Source of the DNA: Rhizobium sp. ACO-34A
GTDB taxonomy: Bacteria > Pseudomonadota > Alphaproteobacteria > Rhizobiales > Rhizobiaceae
Length of the DNA: 64,000 nt
Direction of reading: 5' to 3'
NCBI GenBank assembly: GCA_002600635.1
Contig: CP021371.1
Span: 3,165,001-3,229,000 of the forward strand
The notes below the pieces were generated by a model. The model was given only the letters and a program-made list of their open reading frames with translations, searched no databases and was not told the origin of the DNA. Positions 61,561-64,000 of this stretch are shown piece after piece (the first letter of the stretch is position 1; each line of letters begins with the position of its first letter). A program made the translations under genes and the position numbers.

Positions 61561-62229
61561 TCAAGCCGCGTGGCTCACCGAGCCACGACGCTGCCTGCGT
61601 CCTGCCACCAGATTATCAAGCCGTCGATACAACTGACGATAGCTCAACCCGACACGATCGGCTCCATCGGCACTAAGCAGATCGAGCAGAATATCATCGG
61701 GGATCGTCTCGCCTTCATCCGTCAGGATATGTTTCGCCATCGGAAGCAGTTCTTCCGGCATGGGCTTTTCCACATGCACGACATGGCAGCGGTCCTGAAG
61801 CGGATCGGATATCTTGTCGAGATGGTTGGTGGTCAAGATGAAAAGCACTGACGCCTTATACTGGTCGATCAAGCCTTTCAGTGCATCTTGTGCATTCCTT
61901 GTAAAGCCGTCGGCTTCATCAAGGATCAGCACGCTGATGCCGCGAGAATTCTGTCGATAGCAGGACGCGAAATCGTCGATTTTCTTGCGCGTCGTATCGA
62001 TGCCGGTTTCTGAACTGCAATTGATGAACTGAATGTCCGTCGATCCGATATCGCCACAGACATTGCTTGCCAGTAACTGTGCGAAAGCCGTCTTGCCTGC
62101 GCCAGGAAGACCGTGCAGGAGCAAAGGCGTCATTCTCTTCGCGTCTCTATAGCTTGTCGCCAGCGACCGTAGTTGATCGTTTGTAAGCTCCGCAAAAGTT
62201 CGCGGGCTGTATTTTTCTTCAAAACTCAT
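61561..62229 (-). CDS. Clamp-loader-like AAA+ ATPase
   Basis: The 222-residue protein resembles RFC small subunit or phage clamp loader: MSFEEKYSPRTFAELTNDQLRSL, Walker A HGLPGAGKTAFAQ, Walker B VLILDEADGF, sensor-1 TTNHLDKI, and a QDRC box where RFC has SRC. It stops before the usual oligomerising collar domain. A strong AAGGAG site precedes the ATG. It lies next to a truncated gene and the IS element, and may serve island replication. Confidence 0.75.
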   Translation of the reverse strand: MSFEEKYSPRTFAELTNDQLRSLATSYRDAKRMTPLLLHGLPGAGKTAFAQLLASNVCGDIGSTDIQFINCSSETGIDTTRKKIDDFASCYRQNSRGISVLILDEADGFTRNAQDALKGLIDQYKASVLFILTTNHLDKISDPLQDRCHVVHVEKPMPEELLPMAKHILTDEGETIPDDILLDLLSADGADRVGLSYRQLYRRLDNLVAGRRQRRGSVSHAA

Positions 62230-62291
62230 TGCAATACTCCTTTTTTGCCAAACCGATAGTGACGGGTGGCCCGCAGGCCACCCAATCAAAC

Positions 62292-62466
62292 TCAAGCTGA
62301 AACAGCGTCGTTCATCGCGACTGTCAGGCCTTTCGGCGTTCTGCCGTTGACCTCGATCATCGCGGTGTTCGCAACGGCAAGAGTTACCGTCTGCGTTGGC
62401 TGTTTCGCCTTCTCCGCCTTTTTAATCAGGGCGAAGACGGCATCCAGTGTCCGTCGTCGAATGATT
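62292..62466 (-). pseudogene. 3' end of a gene interrupted by the IS element
   Basis: About 57 codons remain (IIRRRTLDAVFALIKKAEKA, ... NGRTPKGLTVAMNDAVSA). The frame runs into the IS end at 62467 and lacks a start. It is 62 bases upstream of the AAA+ gene and probably formed an operon with it. Family unknown. Confidence 0.55.
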
Positions 62467-62521
62467 TGAGACTTTTTGGGCTTTGGAAGAATGGAGTTTC
62501 CGGCTCGGTCTGCGGGTTGAT

Positions 62522-63502
62522 TTAAGCTGCTTTGGCCTGGTGGTTCAAGCGGCGCTGTTTGATGGTGTCTCGTTTGATCCTTTCGCGTTCGAGCAGGATG
62601 GTCTGACCGCGCCCGAAGTAGACTTCGGCCGGGGTGAGATTGTCGAGGCTCTCGTGATATCGGCGATGATTGTAGTGCTCGACGAAGGCCGCGATCTGCG
62701 CTTCTAGGTCTTCCTGGAAGAAGTAGTTTTCGAGCAGGATGCGGTTCTTGAGTGTTTGGTGCCAACGCTCGATCTTGCCCTGCGTTTGCGGATGGCCGGG
62801 AGCACCGTGGACCTGGTCGATCTTGTATTTCTCCAGCCATTCACCGAGATCGGAGGCGACGTAACACGGGCCGTTGTCGGACAGCAGGCGTGGCCGGTGC
62901 TCGACCTTGACCTTGTCGCAGCCTGATGCGGCCAATGCCAGATCGAGCGTGTCGGTGACGTCATCGACTTTCATGCCGGTGCACAGCTTCCAGGCGATGA
63001 CGTAACGGGAATAGTCGTCGAGAATGGTAGACAGGTAGAACCATCCCCAGCCAATGACCTTCAGATAGGTGAAGTCGGTTTGCCATATCTCGTTCGGCCG
63101 CGTGGTCTTGTCCTTGAACTCGTCGTTGGCCTTGATGACGATATAGGCAGGCGACGTAATCAGGTCATGGGCCTTGAGCAGGCGATAGACCGAAGCCTCT
63201 GACACAAAATAGCTTTCCGTGTCGGTGAACTTCACCGCCAGTTCGCGTGGCGAAAGATCGGCATGATCCAGCGCCATGGTGATGATCCGGTCCCTGACAT
63301 CGTCGGGAATGCGGTTCCACACCCGTGATGGCGCAGACGTCCGGTCTTCCAGACCTTCGACGCCATGGGTCTGGAAGCGATCATACCAGCGGTAGAAGGT
63401 CGGCCTTGGGATGCCGAGCTTGTCGAGGGTTTGCCTGGCCGACAGGTGCGCCTGCTCAACGAGCCGGATGATCTCAAGCTTTTCGGTAGCGGGATATCTC
63501 AT
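62522..63502 (-). CDS. IS3-family transposase OrfB
   Basis: The 326-residue DDE transposase has an HTH region (RLVEQAHLSARQTLDKLGIPRPTFYRWYDRF) and the catalytic Asp in WQTDFTYLKV, Asp in LLSDNGPCY and Glu in QGKIERWHQTLKNR. It is read from its own ATG or by frameshift from orfA; the genes overlap by ATGA. Confidence 0.93.
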   Translation of the reverse strand: MRYPATEKLEIIRLVEQAHLSARQTLDKLGIPRPTFYRWYDRFQTHGVEGLEDRTSAPSRVWNRIPDDVRDRIITMALDHADLSPRELAVKFTDTESYFVSEASVYRLLKAHDLITSPAYIVIKANDEFKDKTTRPNEIWQTDFTYLKVIGWGWFYLSTILDDYSRYVIAWKLCTGMKVDDVTDTLDLALAASGCDKVKVEHRPRLLSDNGPCYVASDLGEWLEKYKIDQVHGAPGHPQTQGKIERWHQTLKNRILLENYFFQEDLEAQIAAFVEHYNHRRYHESLDNLTPAEVYFGRGQTILLERERIKRDTIKQRRLNHQAKAA

Positions 63503-63873
63503 TCCTCGTCGCCCCCATCCCCGATCATGCTTTTTTTGAGCAGGCGGTTCTCCAGGGTGAGATCGGCCAGCGCCTCTTTCAGGTCGCGGCTCTCCTTGCG
63601 CAGAGCCTTTACCTCGTCACTGGTCGCCGAGCGGGCGGTGTCGCCTGCAAGGCGCTTCTTGCCCGCTTCGAGGAATTCCTTCGACCAGCTATAATACAGG
63701 CTTTCGGTGATCCCCTCGCGGCGGCAGATCGCAGCGATGCTGTCTTCGCCACGCAGCCCTTCAAGCACGATGCGGATCTTCTCCTCCGACGAATGATGCT
63801 TGCGCGTGGCACGGCGGATGTCCTTGATCGTCTTTTCGGCCGCTGATGTTTGCGGCCCGGTTTTCTGTCTCAT
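63499..63873 (-). CDS. IS3-family transposase OrfA
   Basis: The 124-residue protein has an HTH (HSSEEKIRIVLEGLRGEDSIAAICRREGITESLYYSWSKEFLEAGKKRL) and a leucine-zipper-like C terminus (LRKESRDLKEALADLTLENRLLKKSM). The ATG at 63873 follows AAGGAAGCGAAG; a longer start at 63924 is less likely. Confidence 0.9.
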   Translation of the reverse strand: MRQKTGPQTSAAEKTIKDIRRATRKHHSSEEKIRIVLEGLRGEDSIAAICRREGITESLYYSWSKEFLEAGKKRLAGDTARSATSDEVKALRKESRDLKEALADLTLENRLLKKSMIGDGGDEE

Positions 63874-63943
63874 CTTCGCTTCCTTTGAATGAGCTACGAT
63901 GAGCTGAAAATCCTCTCTTCTCAATTAAACCAGTTCTGTCTCA

Positions 63944-64000
63944 AGGGCGCTGATGTCCGACAAGTTTTAGCGCGGCGATCTCGCCGACACGTAAACCGGC
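63944..64000 (-). pseudogene. Fragment of a tyrosine recombinase at the window edge
   Basis: The last 19 codons on the minus strand read AGLRVGEIAALKLVGHQRP. GLRVGEIAALKL is the catalytic-Arg motif of tyrosine recombinases. The frame is cut by the IS at 63943, and the sequence on the other side of the IS is unrelated. The rest of the gene lies outside the window. Confidence 0.6.

Larger units (their letters stand above)
62467..63943 (-). mobile_element. IS3-family insertion sequence
   Basis: The element of about 1.48 kb carries overlapping orfA/orfB on the minus strand. The ends share TGAGAC...TGG (TGAGACTTTTTGGG at the left; TGAGACAGAACTGG read inward from the right), compatible with imperfect terminal repeats starting TG. 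No 3-base target duplication is seen. The exact boundaries are inferred from the six-base match. Confidence 0.7.

Noticed and set aside
1..64000. CRISPR array or prophage structural genes
   Set aside because: No regularly spaced repeats with unique spacers and no capsid, tail or terminase-like proteins are visible.

Overview
The window reads as chromosomal DNA of a rhizobium-like alphaproteobacterium (order Hyphomicrobiales; Rhizobium/Agrobacterium/Shinella type). The reasons are the high G+C content, the eukaryotic-type glutamine synthetase GlnII with a divergent gstI-like translational inhibitor, BacA, DUF1127 mini-proteins, and rhizobial-style palindromic intergenic repeats. The species cannot be named from sequence alone.

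Layout. 0-8 kb: a secreted polysaccharide deacetylase, a mini RTX protein overlapping a small membrane protein, the BacA peptide transporter, a YbfB/YjiJ-type MFS exporter, a ParE/RHH toxin-antitoxin pair, methionine aminopeptidase and a luciferase-like oxidoreductase. 8-31 kb: a purine-catabolism supercluster. It runs guaD (guanine to xanthine), xdhABC (xanthine to urate), puuD (urate to 5-hydroxyisourate, membrane-bound with a cytochrome c tail), uraH, uraD, puuE (allantoin to allantoate) and allA (ureidoglycolate lyase). Two tandem, duplicated LysR/DUF1127 divergent pairs sit inside it. Also interleaved are lldD, an ECF sigma/anti-sigma pair, a HepT toxin with a truncated MntA partner, and glnII-gstI with a readable sigma-54 promoter and NtrC box. 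31-52.6 kb: a DUF1045 protein, a split MnmC-like tRNA-modification pair, a six-PAS hybrid histidine kinase, an orphan MttB-family methyltransferase, a WYL regulator, an alkylation-repair protein, a PepSY/cytochrome b561/two-component divergon, a DEAD-box helicase, a DMT exporter, the ATP-grasp/alpha-E/transglutaminase operon, a J-domain-like protein and a MarR regulator.

52.6-64 kb is accessory DNA. A tRNA-Arg(CCG) gene is followed by a tyrosine integrase. Next come a large serine recombinase and a flagellar hook gene (flgE) cut in two: the 5' three quarters lies on the minus strand and the 3' quarter on the plus strand. Inverting about 1.67 kb between two TTAC tetranucleotides would rejoin them in frame into a hook protein of about 688 residues. 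The remaining island carries a DUF6641 protein, an unknown protein, an HUH-type Rep protein whose start overlaps 13-bp direct repeats (a candidate origin), a DUF6626-like protein, a clamp-loader-like AAA ATPase and an IS3-family element. The two flanks of the IS come from different genes, one of them a truncated tyrosine recombinase.

The strongest candidate for an undescribed system is the recombinase-flgE arrangement at 54.7-58.6 kb. It looks like an invertible (phase-variable, or once-inverted) hook gene carried on an island. The HUH Rep/iteron/clamp-loader module at 60.5-62.5 kb is the second candidate.
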